Shown: positions 1 to 8,551, counted from the stretch's first letter. The stretch: DNA of 64,000 nucleotides from Rhizobium croatiense (GCF_019793465.1 NZ_JAILYJ010000004.1:62001-126000), one strand, 5' to 3'. Notes: generated by a model not told the origin, from the letters alone. Numbers and translations are program-made.

Positions 1-185
1 AATGGTCGGACTACGGTTTTCGCCATTGGCGATCCCACGCCGCCGATGACGCCGAGCTGGTTTTCACCTGCGAGCTGGGTCCCAAACCTTATGCGACCAC
101 CGGCAGAGACGGCAACGATTCGACCGATAGATGGGCCGACGCACTGGCACTGCGCCAGATGGTGCGTGAGCAGTGGGATGCCTAA
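1..185 (+). CDS. 3' end of a TIM-barrel sugar phosphate isomerase/epimerase-like protein (partial)
   Basis: An open frame enters from the left edge (codon phase from base 3) and stops at TAA 183-185, giving about 60 C-terminal residues. The tail contains a CELGPKPYA stretch followed by GRDGND and a helix rich in Trp, Ala and Leu. I associate this ending with rhizobial xylose-isomerase-like TIM-barrel proteins, where a Glu near the end of the barrel (here in CELGP) is a metal ligand. The 5' part lies outside the window, so substrate and operon cannot be judged. The family call rests on recollection of the tail motif only. Confidence 0.5.
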   Translation, partial: WSDYGFRHWRSHAADDAELVFTCELGPKPYATTGRDGNDSTDRWADALALRQMVREQWDA

Positions 186-344
186 GAACGGCTCTAATTC
201 CTTCTCTCCCCCGCCGCTTGCGGCAGCTTCTCAATGCCGGAGATCGACTCCGTCTCATCGGTGCGGCCGTCCACAGCGGCGAACAGGCCGGGACGGAGTT
301 TTGGGGATTGTTAATCAGAAATGCCTAATGTAAATCTTAACGAG

Positions 345-391
345 CACAAGTTGTGCGGGAGTAGAGTTGCTATAATATCTGGTAGGATATT
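345..391 (+). promoter_or_regulatory. Promoter with consensus -10 and an overlapping inverted repeat, upstream of the GGDEF-EAL operon
   Basis: A perfect TATAAT lies at 371-376, about 40 bases before the GGDEF-EAL start. The -35 region near 348-353 is a poor match. An inverted repeat AATATC-N6-GATATT spans 374-391 and overlaps the -10, where a bound repressor or activator would act. The AAGGAG ribosome site follows at about 396-401. The TATAAT and dyad are seen directly. Promoter function and an operator role are inferred. Confidence 0.5.
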
Positions 392-411
392 CGATAAGGA
401 GAGCCTCCTAC

Positions 412-2061
412 ATGCGGAAACCTGCTGCCCGTTTAGCCCTCGGAAAGCCGGAGGCAGAAGCTTCGAGCTTGATCGACCGGCTCTTGTTCTTTGACCGCGA
501 TTTCAATCCCATCGAGGATCTGCACGGCAATGCGCTGCCCCCGTCCGTCAAACCGGCCGCCTCCTTCTGGGAGCATTTTCCGGAGCTGGACAAATCAGCA
601 GTTACACTCGCATTCCGTTCACTGGATGATAGCGGCAAGCCGCTGCGAATATCGGGCCATCTCGGCGCCCCCGATTCACACGGCCTGACGATCTACCGAA
701 TCGGCGACCTGTTCGCCGTGGTCCGATCCGAGGGACCGGTTGACGATGAACGCGCAACGCTTTTACATCTCGCAACCCATGATCCGCTGACTGGACTGCC
801 GAACCGGCGCCAGTTCAGCGAAGATCTGACCACTCTGTTGCAGGAAAACACGGCCTCCAACGAGACTCTGTCGTTGATGCAGCTCGACCTTGACGATTTC
901 AAACCCGTCAACGACACGCTCGGGCATGCCGCCGGCGACAAGCTTCTTCAATCGGCGGCAAGGCGTATTCTTGCCTGCCTTTCCAGCGATGACAGAGCCT
1001 ATCGGCTGGCCGGCGATGAATTCACGGTGATATCAGTGGGCTCGGGACAACCGGCCAAAGCGCACCGTTTGGCGGAGGATCTGGTTGCTGCGTTCAAAAA
1101 GCCCTTTACGATAAACGGCATCGCAGTCTTTGTCGGCACCTGCATCGGCATCTCCACGGCTCCAACGGACGGGACAACTCCGGAGGAGCTTATGAAGGCG
1201 TCCGACCTCGCACTCTACACCGCCAAGAAAGAGGGGCGCGGTCGGGCAAGGGCCTTTGACCCGGCAATGCTCGAATTGCTGGAGCAACGGGAACTGCTGC
1301 GCCGCAGCCTGCGCATGGCCCTGGTCCAACAGCAATTCTATGTCGAATACCAGCCTATCGCCGAGGGCGGCTGCATCGTCGGCTTCGAAGCATTGCTGAG
1401 ATGGCATCATCCCCTGCTCGGAAAGATTCCGCCTGCGTCATTCATTCCGATGGCCGAGGCGGATGGAATGATGCCGGAGATCGGCGCGTGGGTTTTGGAG
1501 CAGGCATGCCATGAGGCGATGAAGTGGCCGGAAAACTACCTCGTCGCCGTCAATCTGTCAGCGGCGGAATTCCTGACAAGCGGCCTCACCGACCGGATTT
1601 CCCAGACACTGGACCTGGTCGGACTTCCGCCCGAACGTCTGGAGCTCGAAATAACCGAAAGCGTGCTGCTCGAGCGCACCGTCAACAACGTCGACACCCT
1701 GAACACTCTCAACGTGCTGGGCATTCGAATTTCGCTGGATGATTTCGGGACGGAATATTCGTCCCTGAGCTATCTGAAAACATTTCCTTTCGATACGATC
1801 AAAATCGACAAATACTTTATCACCGATCTCGAAACCGATCTGAAGAGCCAGGCAATCGTCCGCTGCATCGTGAACCTCGCACATGACCTCGACATGCAGG
1901 TGACGGCCGAGGGGGTCGAGACGCCGGGTCAGGCGGAATGGTTGCACAGCGTCGGCTGCGACAGGTTGCAGGGCTATCTGGTGAGCAGGCCGCTTGGCGT
2001 AGAGGCAATTGACGACTTCATTACCCGGGCGGATGGATCAAAGATCCACGCTCGACAATAG
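412..2061 (+). CDS. GGDEF-EAL cyclic-di-GMP turnover protein
   Basis: A 549-residue cytoplasmic protein with no visible membrane segment. Residues 1-110 are an unassigned input region, about 120-285 a GGDEF domain and 300-540 an EAL domain. The GGDEF signature reads AGDEF (200-204). The EAL domain has EALL (326-329), ELEITES (411-417), KID (464-466) and TAEGVE (498-503). Loop 6 reads DDFGTEYSS, where DDFGTGYSS is usual. The EAL half probably remains a c-di-GMP phosphodiesterase, but both halves carry a non-consensus residue at a signature position, so catalytic direction is open. It is the first gene of a run of six co-directional genes ending in a PP2C phosphatase and STAS protein. This is the place taken by a diguanylate cyclase (SiaD) in the Pseudomonas SiaABCD pathway. 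Confidence 0.9.
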   Translation: MRKPAARLALGKPEAEASSLIDRLLFFDRDFNPIEDLHGNALPPSVKPAASFWEHFPELDKSAVTLAFRSLDDSGKPLRISGHLGAPDSHGLTIYRIGDLFAVVRSEGPVDDERATLLHLATHDPLTGLPNRRQFSEDLTTLLQENTASNETLSLMQLDLDDFKPVNDTLGHAAGDKLLQSAARRILACLSSDDRAYRLAGDEFTVISVGSGQPAKAHRLAEDLVAAFKKPFTINGIAVFVGTCIGISTAPTDGTTPEELMKASDLALYTAKKEGRGRARAFDPAMLELLEQRELLRRSLRMALVQQQFYVEYQPIAEGGCIVGFEALLRWHHPLLGKIPPASFIPMAEADGMMPEIGAWVLEQACHEAMKWPENYLVAVNLSAAEFLTSGLTDRISQTLDLVGLPPERLELEITESVLLERTVNNVDTLNTLNVLGIRISLDDFGTEYSSLSYLKTFPFDTIKIDKYFITDLETDLKSQAIVRCIVNLAHDLDMQVTAEGVETPGQAEWLHSVGCDRLQGYLVSRPLGVEAIDDFITRADGSKIHARQ

Positions 2062-2136
2062 TGCTTTACGGATTTTTCGCCGTGCTTTTAGATCGCATGC
2101 AAATCTGACGCTCCAGACCGACGAACGGAGGGTGTA

Positions 2137-2643
2137 TTGGAAGAGGAAGCATCCCGCTTCGACGACCACGCATTTGTGCCAATGGTATCGCTGGAAATGA
2201 ACGTTGCGGTGTTCAAATCTCAATGGCAGTATTGCGACGAGATTACCGAATATCTCTCCGACATTCTCGGCCAGGGTCACAGCGATCCCGCTCGGTACGC
2301 CAACTTTCTTTCAGTCGCGGCAAACGAGCTGATCGAACTCGCTTTTCGTGCGACGAACGGACGGGGCACGATAAGTTTCAGCCTCGCCCGCAGCGCGACG
2401 TACAATCGGCTGCGAATTACGTTTCCTTGCGATGAGGAGTTTCGCCGCAAACACGTGAAGGCAGGATCACGCAAAATCCAGCCTGGCCCTAACTCCAGGC
2501 CCGATCACCCGGTGACGAAGTCCGATGAGGCTTTGCTCTACAATTTGGCGACAATATTCGGCGCCGCCATCCACATCGAGAAAGACGGCGCGGACAGGAT
2601 CGGCATCATTGCCGATTTCCCCTCGGCCGAGGATTTTCAATGA
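2137..2643 (+). CDS. SiaB/slr1658-like (DUF6272) protein, first copy, apparently lacking the glycine box
   Basis: A 168-residue protein starting at TTG 2137, chosen because GGAGGG lies just upstream. Residues 60-70 (AANELIELAF) match the N-box helix (NELIENA) of the GHKL-like SiaB/DUF6272 family, whose SiaB member is a kinase that phosphorylates a STAS-like partner. Unlike the second copy at 6173, no SGSGLG-type nucleotide-lid motif follows. The C-terminal half has a basic linker (about 103-115) and a hydrophobic tail. It may therefore be a non-catalytic adaptor or a diverged kinase. Its stop overlaps the start of the STAS-methyltransferase gene by four bases, which suggests translational coupling and a partner role with that STAS domain. 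Family membership is inferred from motif and neighbourhood. Confidence 0.6.
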   Translation: MEEEASRFDDHAFVPMVSLEMNVAVFKSQWQYCDEITEYLSDILGQGHSDPARYANFLSVAANELIELAFRATNGRGTISFSLARSATYNRLRITFPCDEEFRRKHVKAGSRKIQPGPNSRPDHPVTKSDEALLYNLATIFGAAIHIEKDGADRIGIIADFPSAEDFQ

Positions 2644-3812
2644 GCATGCTTTCCATGCCCTTCACCGTGCGGTTTGATCCGACAAATCAGGAGGTCGTGC
2701 TGTCCGGCAAGATGCGGCCCGAAAGTGCCGCAGAGATTGCCGATGCGCTCGAGCTGGTGCGGCAGAGTTTGGAAAAATACAGCGGCATCGTTTACCTCAA
2801 CGTCAAACGTCTGACGCACATCAACATGACGGCCTTCACCGCTCTGTACGATATCCTCGCCGCCGGCTGCAGAACGAGGCCGGAACGGAAGATCAAGATC
2901 GTTACCTCGAGCGTGATGGCATGGTCTGCTTCGCTGTTCGAAATGCTGGCGGCATCGCTGCCGAACCTGTCGGTCGAAGTCTATGATTCGGCGTTTTATC
3001 CCGGCCAGAGCTTTGTCGAGGACGAGTCTTTCATTCCCATCCTGCGCACGCAGACGAAAATGACGTGGAGGCACGAACGCGAACTCTTGCCGCGCCACGG
3101 TCTGCGCAGCGGTGTCGCCATGGCGGATATCTGCTGCGGCATCGGTGATTTTGCGGGTTTGGTTCAGCGGGAATTCAAGCCGGCGCGCCTTGTCGCGCTC
3201 GATCATTCCGTGCGCAGTCTCGACTATGCCCGCAAGGTCGCTGCCGGCTTCGATCTGCAAGGCATCGAATACACCTATGGCGACGCTTCCCAGATGCTGC
3301 TTCGAGACGATCAGTTCGACTTTGTCACCTGCCGGCACTCGCTGCAGATTTTCGACCGCCCCGAAATGCTGCTGCGGGAGCTTTATCGCATCTGCAAGCC
3401 CGGCGGCCGGGTCTACATCACCAACGAAAAGAATTCGCATTGCCTCGGCGAGCCGCATGCCGACTCGATTAAATGGACTTACGAGGAAGTCGCCAAACTG
3501 TTCAGCCACTTCGACATGGATGTCGAGATGGGACCGAAAAGCCGCCATCTTCTCCTCAACGCCGGCTTCGAAGACATCAAGGTCGACTGCTTCATGGTGA
3601 CGAATCTGGACGGCGATCCGCAGGACTTCGCCGACATCATCGAAGCCTGGGAAAATGTCTATGCCGGCGAGATGGCAGTGCGCCGCGGCGACTCGGCGGA
3701 TTTCATTCGCCGATTCCGGCAGGGATTCAAGGATCACGTCTTTGCCGCTCTTCACCCCAAGGGTTATGCAGGCTGGCCGATCTGGGCAGCCTCTGGTCGA
3801 AAGCCACTGTGA
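2640..3812 (+). CDS. STAS domain fused to a class I SAM-dependent methyltransferase
   Basis: A 390-residue protein. Residues 5-120 look like a STAS/slr1659-type anti-sigma-antagonist fold. The loop HINMTAF (61-67) aligns with the phospho-acceptor loop LNSSGIN of the downstream STAS protein and places Thr64 at the regulated position. Residues 145-265 are a Rossmann methyltransferase: motif I DICCGIGD (163-170), acidic Asp188 (ALDHS), GDAS (214-217), DFVTCRHSLQ (227-236) and KPGGRVYI. The C-terminal about 120 residues carry no motif I recognise. The methyl acceptor is unknown. The gene overlaps both neighbours (ATGA at its start, TGATG at its end), so it is translated with a SiaB-like protein and a phosphatase. 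Phosphorylation-controlled methylation is the natural inference. Confidence 0.75.
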   Translation: MSMLSMPFTVRFDPTNQEVVLSGKMRPESAAEIADALELVRQSLEKYSGIVYLNVKRLTHINMTAFTALYDILAAGCRTRPERKIKIVTSSVMAWSASLFEMLAASLPNLSVEVYDSAFYPGQSFVEDESFIPILRTQTKMTWRHERELLPRHGLRSGVAMADICCGIGDFAGLVQREFKPARLVALDHSVRSLDYARKVAAGFDLQGIEYTYGDASQMLLRDDQFDFVTCRHSLQIFDRPEMLLRELYRICKPGGRVYITNEKNSHCLGEPHADSIKWTYEEVAKLFSHFDMDVEMGPKSRHLLLNAGFEDIKVDCFMVTNLDGDPQDFADIIEAWENVYAGEMAVRRGDSADFIRRFRQGFKDHVFAALHPKGYAGWPIWAASGRKPL

Positions 3813-6169
3813 TGGATGGACACGTATCGAAGAGACCGGTGGGACTGCGCTCGTTTCGAGCAAAGTTCATCCTGGTCGTCGGCGGCGCCGTTCTTTTTGA
3901 CCTGCTGGTCAGCGGTGGCCTGGCACTTTGGAACGTTCAGAGGCTGTCGCGCGATGCAACGCTCGAAGTCGGCCAGGGTCTTGAAGCCGCAAGCCAGGAA
4001 TACATCCGCACCTATGCCGATTCGACCGCGGCCCAGGTGAATTTGCTGCTGCGGCAGGTTCACAACGACGTCGACACGCTGGCGGGCGTGCTGCAGGCAC
4101 AGATCGACAATCCCGTCCGCAATTCCGACGTCGGCACGGCGATCGCCCGCACGTCGCCCGGCAGCGTCAGCCTGTCTTACGACGAGAAGGGGAAATGGTC
4201 TCAGAACGCGCCCGGCTCCGCCTCGGTCGTCAGCGTCTGGGGTTACCTGCTCGGACAGGACCAACAGCCGACGCCCGACGTTGCGCGCGATATAGAGACA
4301 AGCGCGGTTCTCGACCTGGTTGCACCGAGCCTGCTGCAGCACGGCGCTTCAAAGCTGCAAATGTATTATATCGGACCGAAGGAACGACCGATCTTCAGGA
4401 CGGCGCCCTACACCGACCAGGCCCAGACATTCGATCGCCTCTACCCCGGGCACAACGAGGCCGATTTCTGGGAATTCTTTTTCCCCGGCCTTTATGAGTC
4501 CTGGCAAAGCTGGGCCAGGGACGCGAAAACGCGGCCGGTCGCCGACGACATCACCCAGACGGCGCCCTATACCGATGCCATCACCGGCAAGCTGATCGTC
4601 AGTTTCTTTCATCCGCTCTGGACCGCCGACAGGCAGGGTGTCGCCGGGACGGCCGGCGCCGACATTACGCTCGACCAGCTCGCCCAGACGGTGGAAAATG
4701 TCAAAGTCGCCCAGTCCGGCTTCGGCTTCCTGGCAATGTCCGACGGCAACGTGGTCGCAATCAACAGCACAGGCGAAAAGACGCTCGGCCTGGTTTCGGC
4801 GAGCGGCGCGAGCGGAACCGGCGTGACCGGGCTGGAGCGTTCGCTGAAAGGAAGCTCACAGCCTGCGATCGCGAAACTGGCGCTCGACCGCGAACAGGGC
4901 ATCCAGCACCTGCTGTTGCAGCGAGACGGCAACGAAGTTCCCTATATCGTCATCGTCAAGAAGCTGCCGGCAACCAATCTCTGGTCCAGCGGCCCGGTTC
5001 GGCAAGAGGCGATGCTGCTTGGGGTGGTTGTGCCGGAACGGGAAATCGACGCCTCCCTCTATGCCGCCCAGGCCAAGATATCGGAGGCCACCAACCGGAT
5101 CGTGATCTACCAGATCATCGCAATCCTGATGTCGCTGCTGATCGTGGCGATCGCCGTGTTTGCGGCTTCGAAACGCATCACGAGCGGAATCAGCGCCCTT
5201 GCCGGTGCCGCCAAGCGGATCCAGGCGCAGGATTATTCCGTCAGGGTGGCGATAACGAGCAAGGATGAGGTCGGTGCGGCCGGTGAAGCCTTCAATCGCA
5301 TGGCCGAACAGATCAGCTATCACACCGAAAATCTCGAGCAGCTCGTCGAGGAACGAACGGCCCAGATCGAAGATGCGAAGGAAGAGATTTCGGCGCTGAA
5401 CGCACAGCTCCAGCGAGAAAACCGCCGGCTCGGAACGGAGCTCGCCGTCGCCGAGAGAATCCAGATGATGGTTCTTCCGCTGCAACAGGAGCTGGAAGAC
5501 TTTCAGGACATCGAGATCGCAGCCTATATGCGGCCTGCGGAAGAAGTCGGCGGTGATTATTACGACGTCTTGAAGCACGGCAAGCGGTTGAAGATCGGCA
5601 TTGGCGACGTCACCGGCCATGGGCTCGAAAGCGGCGTGCTGATGCTGATGGTCCAATCCGTCGCTCGCGCCCTTCAGGAAGCGGGAAATACCGACGCCGT
5701 CGAATTCCTGGCGAATCTGAACAGCGCCCTGTTCAAAAACATTGTGCGGACCAGGATCGACAAGCATCTGACGCTGGCCTTTCTCGACTATGACGGCAAA
5801 GACATGATCCTGTCAGGACAGCATGAGGAAGTCGTCGTCGTGCGGGCAAACGGCGAAATTCAACGCATCGACACTATGGATCTCGGCATCCCGATCGGGT
5901 TGGAAGCCGATATTTCCGACTTCATCAAGACCCGTGAAATCGCGTTCGAGAAAGGCGACCTGATACTCCTGCATACCGACGGGGTGACGGAAGCCGAAAA
6001 CGACGCGGGAGAACTGTTCGGCATCGAACGCCTCTGCAGGGAGGCACTCCGCTTGAAGGATCAGAGTGCTGAGAAAGTCGTTTCGGAAATTGTCGCGACT
6101 TTAATGCTCTTCATCGGATCACAGAAAATCTACGACGACATCACGCTTCTCGCAGTGCGGCATAGGTGA
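3812..6169 (+). CDS. Membrane Cache-HAMP-PP2C (SpoIIE-type) serine/threonine phosphatase, SiaA-like
   Basis: A 785-residue protein; start ATG 3812 overlaps the upstream TGA stop. A first membrane helix (about 19-40) and a second (about 430-452) bracket a large periplasmic sensor of double-Cache type. A HAMP domain (about 455-505) and a coiled coil (about 510-560) lead to a PP2C/SpoIIE domain (about 565-785). Metal-binding motifs are visible: GGDYYD (near 579), GDVTGHG (near 598), HTDGVTEAE (near 720) and DDITLL (near 775). This architecture matches SiaA and RsbU-type phosphatases that dephosphorylate STAS proteins in response to an external signal. Neighbouring SiaB-like and STAS genes supply the kinase and the substrate. 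The ligand sensed cannot be read from sequence. Confidence 0.88.
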   Translation: MDGHVSKRPVGLRSFRAKFILVVGGAVLFDLLVSGGLALWNVQRLSRDATLEVGQGLEAASQEYIRTYADSTAAQVNLLLRQVHNDVDTLAGVLQAQIDNPVRNSDVGTAIARTSPGSVSLSYDEKGKWSQNAPGSASVVSVWGYLLGQDQQPTPDVARDIETSAVLDLVAPSLLQHGASKLQMYYIGPKERPIFRTAPYTDQAQTFDRLYPGHNEADFWEFFFPGLYESWQSWARDAKTRPVADDITQTAPYTDAITGKLIVSFFHPLWTADRQGVAGTAGADITLDQLAQTVENVKVAQSGFGFLAMSDGNVVAINSTGEKTLGLVSASGASGTGVTGLERSLKGSSQPAIAKLALDREQGIQHLLLQRDGNEVPYIVIVKKLPATNLWSSGPVRQEAMLLGVVVPEREIDASLYAAQAKISEATNRIVIYQIIAILMSLLIVAIAVFAASKRITSGISALAGAAKRIQAQDYSVRVAITSKDEVGAAGEAFNRMAEQISYHTENLEQLVEERTAQIEDAKEEISALNAQLQRENRRLGTELAVAERIQMMVLPLQQELEDFQDIEIAAYMRPAEEVGGDYYDVLKHGKRLKIGIGDVTGHGLESGVLMLMVQSVARALQEAGNTDAVEFLANLNSALFKNIVRTRIDKHLTLAFLDYDGKDMILSGQHEEVVVVRANGEIQRIDTMDLGIPIGLEADISDFIKTREIAFEKGDLILLHTDGVTEAENDAGELFGIERLCREALRLKDQSAEKVVSEIVATLMLFIGSQKIYDDITLLAVRHR

Positions 6170-6172
6170 GAC

Positions 6173-6733
6173 ATGACGGCCAAAATCTACGGTCTCGAAT
6201 CTCTGGTAGACATCAGTCTGGATTCAGGCGCTCGCCTCACCTTGAGCGATGGGCCGCTTCAGCTTGGATGGCGGCATTCGGGAATGACGTCGGACTTCAT
6301 CGCCGAGATCATGGCCCTGCCCTATGCCCGTTCGAAGAAGGATTACCTGCAGGCGCATCATGACATCGGCTATCTCAGCAACGAGCTGATCGAAAATGCC
6401 GTGAAATTTCGACAGCCGGGCGAGATCCTGATCGAAGCCGGCATGGTCAAGGGAAGCTTTTTGATCAGAGTCCGGAACGCCATCGACCGCGCGACATCAT
6501 CTCGCTTTCAGCAACTGCTGCAACGCCTGCAATCCAAGGAGCCCGGCGTTCTGCTTCTTGAGCAAATCGAAACCAACGCCATATCGTCAGCAAGCGGTTC
6601 CGGCCTGGGTTTGCTCACCCTTCTGAGCGATTACGATGCAAGGATGGCATGGACATTCGAAGAGAATAACGACGAGCAGATCATACTGACGACGACAGCA
6701 GCCGTGGCGATGCCACCCTCCTCCAATTTGTGA
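6173..6733 (+). CDS. SiaB/slr1658-like (DUF6272) protein kinase, second copy
   Basis: A 186-residue cytoplasmic protein beginning three bases after the phosphatase stop. It has the N-box NELIENA (70-76) and a glycine-rich lid SGSGLGLL (141-148), both expected in GHKL ATP-binding folds and in SiaB-type kinases. In the known SiaABCD pathway SiaB phosphorylates a small regulatory protein that SiaA dephosphorylates. By analogy this protein should phosphorylate the STAS protein encoded eight bases downstream. It is the better preserved of the two copies in the operon. Kinase activity is inferred from family and motif. Confidence 0.72.
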   Translation: MTAKIYGLESLVDISLDSGARLTLSDGPLQLGWRHSGMTSDFIAEIMALPYARSKKDYLQAHHDIGYLSNELIENAVKFRQPGEILIEAGMVKGSFLIRVRNAIDRATSSRFQQLLQRLQSKEPGVLLLEQIETNAISSASGSGLGLLTLLSDYDARMAWTFEENNDEQIILTTTAAVAMPPSSNL

Positions 6734-6740
6734 GCAAAGA

Positions 6741-7079
6741 ATGGAAATCAGCGACGAAAACTTCCGCGTATGGGCGGAAAAGAATGAAGTCTTTTTCGAC
6801 GGCGTGTTCCGCCTGGCAGGACCCGATGCCTATGCACCGATTTATTCATTAATAACAACCCTCCTTCACGAAGGGCACAAACAGGTGACCTTCGACCTGA
6901 CCGGCCTCGAATTCCTCAATTCCTCGGGTATCAATCTCCTGGCGAAATTGACAATCGAAGCCAGAAAAATGGGCGACCTCCTCCTCATTGTGAAGGGCAC
7001 CAACCAACATCCCTGGCAAGCGAAATCCCTTCCGAATCTGAAGAAGTTGCACCCGCTTCTCGATTTGCGCCTGGCGTGA
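6741..7079 (+). CDS. STAS-domain (slr1659-like) regulatory phosphoprotein
   Basis: A 112-residue single-domain protein. The segment from about 49 to 70 contains FDLTGLEFLNSSGINLL, a clear STAS signature, with Ser61 and Ser62 at the position phosphorylated in SpoIIAA/RsbV-type proteins. It is the last gene of the operon and follows the SiaB-like kinase closely, so it is the likely switch substrate of kinase 6173-6733 and phosphatase 3812-6169. Its output target could be the GGDEF-EAL protein at the head of the operon, as SiaC activates SiaD, but that is inference. Confidence 0.78.
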   Translation: MEISDENFRVWAEKNEVFFDGVFRLAGPDAYAPIYSLITTLLHEGHKQVTFDLTGLEFLNSSGINLLAKLTIEARKMGDLLLIVKGTNQHPWQAKSLPNLKKLHPLLDLRLA

Positions 7080-7546
7080 GTTGGGGCGAAGCCGATTGCG
7101 GCCCGGAGGATGCAATGGCACGACATCCGGGCCTGGGAAATCGGCGAGGGCTGCCCCTCATCCGGCTGCCGCCACCTTCTCCCCGCCCGCGGGGAGAAGG
7201 GAACAAGTCGCGACTTCTCCGTCTCTCTCCATCCCTCTCGCAGGGCGCGCCGTTCCATGAACGAGCAACCGGGTGTCTCCATGGAAGTGCATGCTGCATA
7301 GCAGGCACGATCTCTCACCCAACCGGATGATTGCAATCACCGGTCCGGACTATAGTTTAGAACAGGTTTCCGGCGACTCCGTGCAAGTAGTCGTCGATGG
7401 GGCTCGATCTTCGCGACGAACTCTTTTTAAAAAGAGCATGCCCGAACAAGCAGATGTGGCTGCTGTAAAGGAACCTTCGTGGTCGAAGCAGCGTTGATCG
7501 GTCCGATAGGCTCCACGTTATCGGATGATGTTTAGAAGATAACGAC
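7080..7546. other. Gene-free stretch with palindromic repeats
   Basis: About 470 bases with no convincing gene. A REP-like hairpin is listed separately. At 7421-7436 there is a perfect 16-base palindrome CTCTTTTTAAAAAGAG, possibly a terminator or protein site. The short open frames here have no ribosome sites or recognisable products. Confidence 0.6.
7175..7200. repeat. REP-like hairpin repeat
   Basis: Perfect 10-base arms CCTTCTCCCC and GGGGAGAAGG flank a 6-base GC spacer. A CTCATCCGGCTGCC-type tract precedes it. A related, more diverged element occurs near 62920-63115. This is a style of intergenic repeat common in rhizobial genomes. Confidence 0.6.
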
Positions 7547-8485
7547 ATGCGCAATACAATAGCAGTCGGCCTAGCCGCCTTGATCGCCATGTACTTTCTC
7601 GGCGGCATGAGCGCGAGACATGAGATCTATCCTTGGCCGCAACTTTCCGCGCTGAGGACAATGGTTGGCGGAGAGAAGGCGGCGCCTCCAAGCCGTTATA
7701 CTTTCGACGACAGAGAACGACTGATCGGGGATGAAACAAAAACGCTTGTGACCTGCCCGACGCAAACCGAGCGAACTGCTGTCTTACTCATTCTTGGCCA
7801 ATCGAACGCGGCCAACGACGGTGGACAACGGCACCGGTCAAATTATGGCGATCGCGTTTTAAACGCTTTTGACAAACGGTGCTTCATCGCGGCGTCGCCA
7901 CTGCTTGGAGCGACCGATACCAAGGGAGAGTACTGGACGCTCCTCGGGAACCACCTGATCGCATCGGGGCAAAATGACAAGGTCATCCTCGCACCTCTCG
8001 CATATTCCGGATCCGAGGTCGCACGATGGGCGGCAGGCGGTGACCTCAATCCCGTGCTAGTCGATACAATGAAACAGCTTCAGGATTCCGGCTATCGGAT
8101 AACGAGCGTCCTCTGGGTGCAAGGAGAGGCAGACCTCGTTTTGGGCACCACTGCGGAGGCCTATGAGAAGCACTTCCTGTCGATGGTCGACACATTGCGC
8201 CAGCACGGCGTCGAAGCACCTGTTTACATTTCGATCGCATCGAAATGCCTCGAACCGAGCAACGGCGGCTTCAAGGAGCATATTCCGGACAATGCGATCG
8301 TACGGGCGCAACTGGCCCTGTCAAAAAGCGGCCACGGTATCCGAGAGGGCGTAAATACCGACGCGTTGCTCGATGGAGACGACCGCTACGACGACTGCCA
8401 TATCGGGGGCTCAGGCGCGGAGAAGCTGTCGGAGGCCTGGCTGAACCTTCTGCGCGGCGATCGCCGGCTGGAAAGCTCGCGATAG
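7547..8485 (+). CDS. SGNH/GDSL-type esterase of the sialate O-acetylesterase-like class, exported or membrane-anchored
   Basis: A 312-residue protein with a hydrophobic N-terminus (about 4-21) acting as signal peptide or anchor. The catalytic blocks are LILGQSNAAN (81-90, nucleophile Ser86), WVQGEAD (oxyanion block) and DDCHIGGSGAEKL (about 280-292), with the Asp and His of the triad. This order matches carbohydrate deacetylases of the DUF303/SASA group. It probably removes acetyl groups from an envelope or plant-derived polysaccharide in the periplasm. It stands alone, followed by its own terminator at 8552-8577. Confidence 0.75.
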   Translation: MRNTIAVGLAALIAMYFLGGMSARHEIYPWPQLSALRTMVGGEKAAPPSRYTFDDRERLIGDETKTLVTCPTQTERTAVLLILGQSNAANDGGQRHRSNYGDRVLNAFDKRCFIAASPLLGATDTKGEYWTLLGNHLIASGQNDKVILAPLAYSGSEVARWAAGGDLNPVLVDTMKQLQDSGYRITSVLWVQGEADLVLGTTAEAYEKHFLSMVDTLRQHGVEAPVYISIASKCLEPSNGGFKEHIPDNAIVRAQLALSKSGHGIREGVNTDALLDGDDRYDDCHIGGSGAEKLSEAWLNLLRGDRRLESSR

Positions 8486-8551
8486 TCTTGTCAGCGATTT
8501 CACCCCCAGATCCGCGCGTAACCTTCCTGCAGTGCCGGAGTCCGAACAGCG

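Noticed and set aside
46-333. Open frame of 95 residues at the left edge
   Set aside because: It runs across the end of the isomerase-like gene in another frame and has no ribosome site or family resemblance.
7421-7436. CTCTTTTTAAAAAGAG palindrome as a terminator
   Set aside because: No loop and no T run beyond the symmetric core; it lies over 300 bases after the nearest stop.
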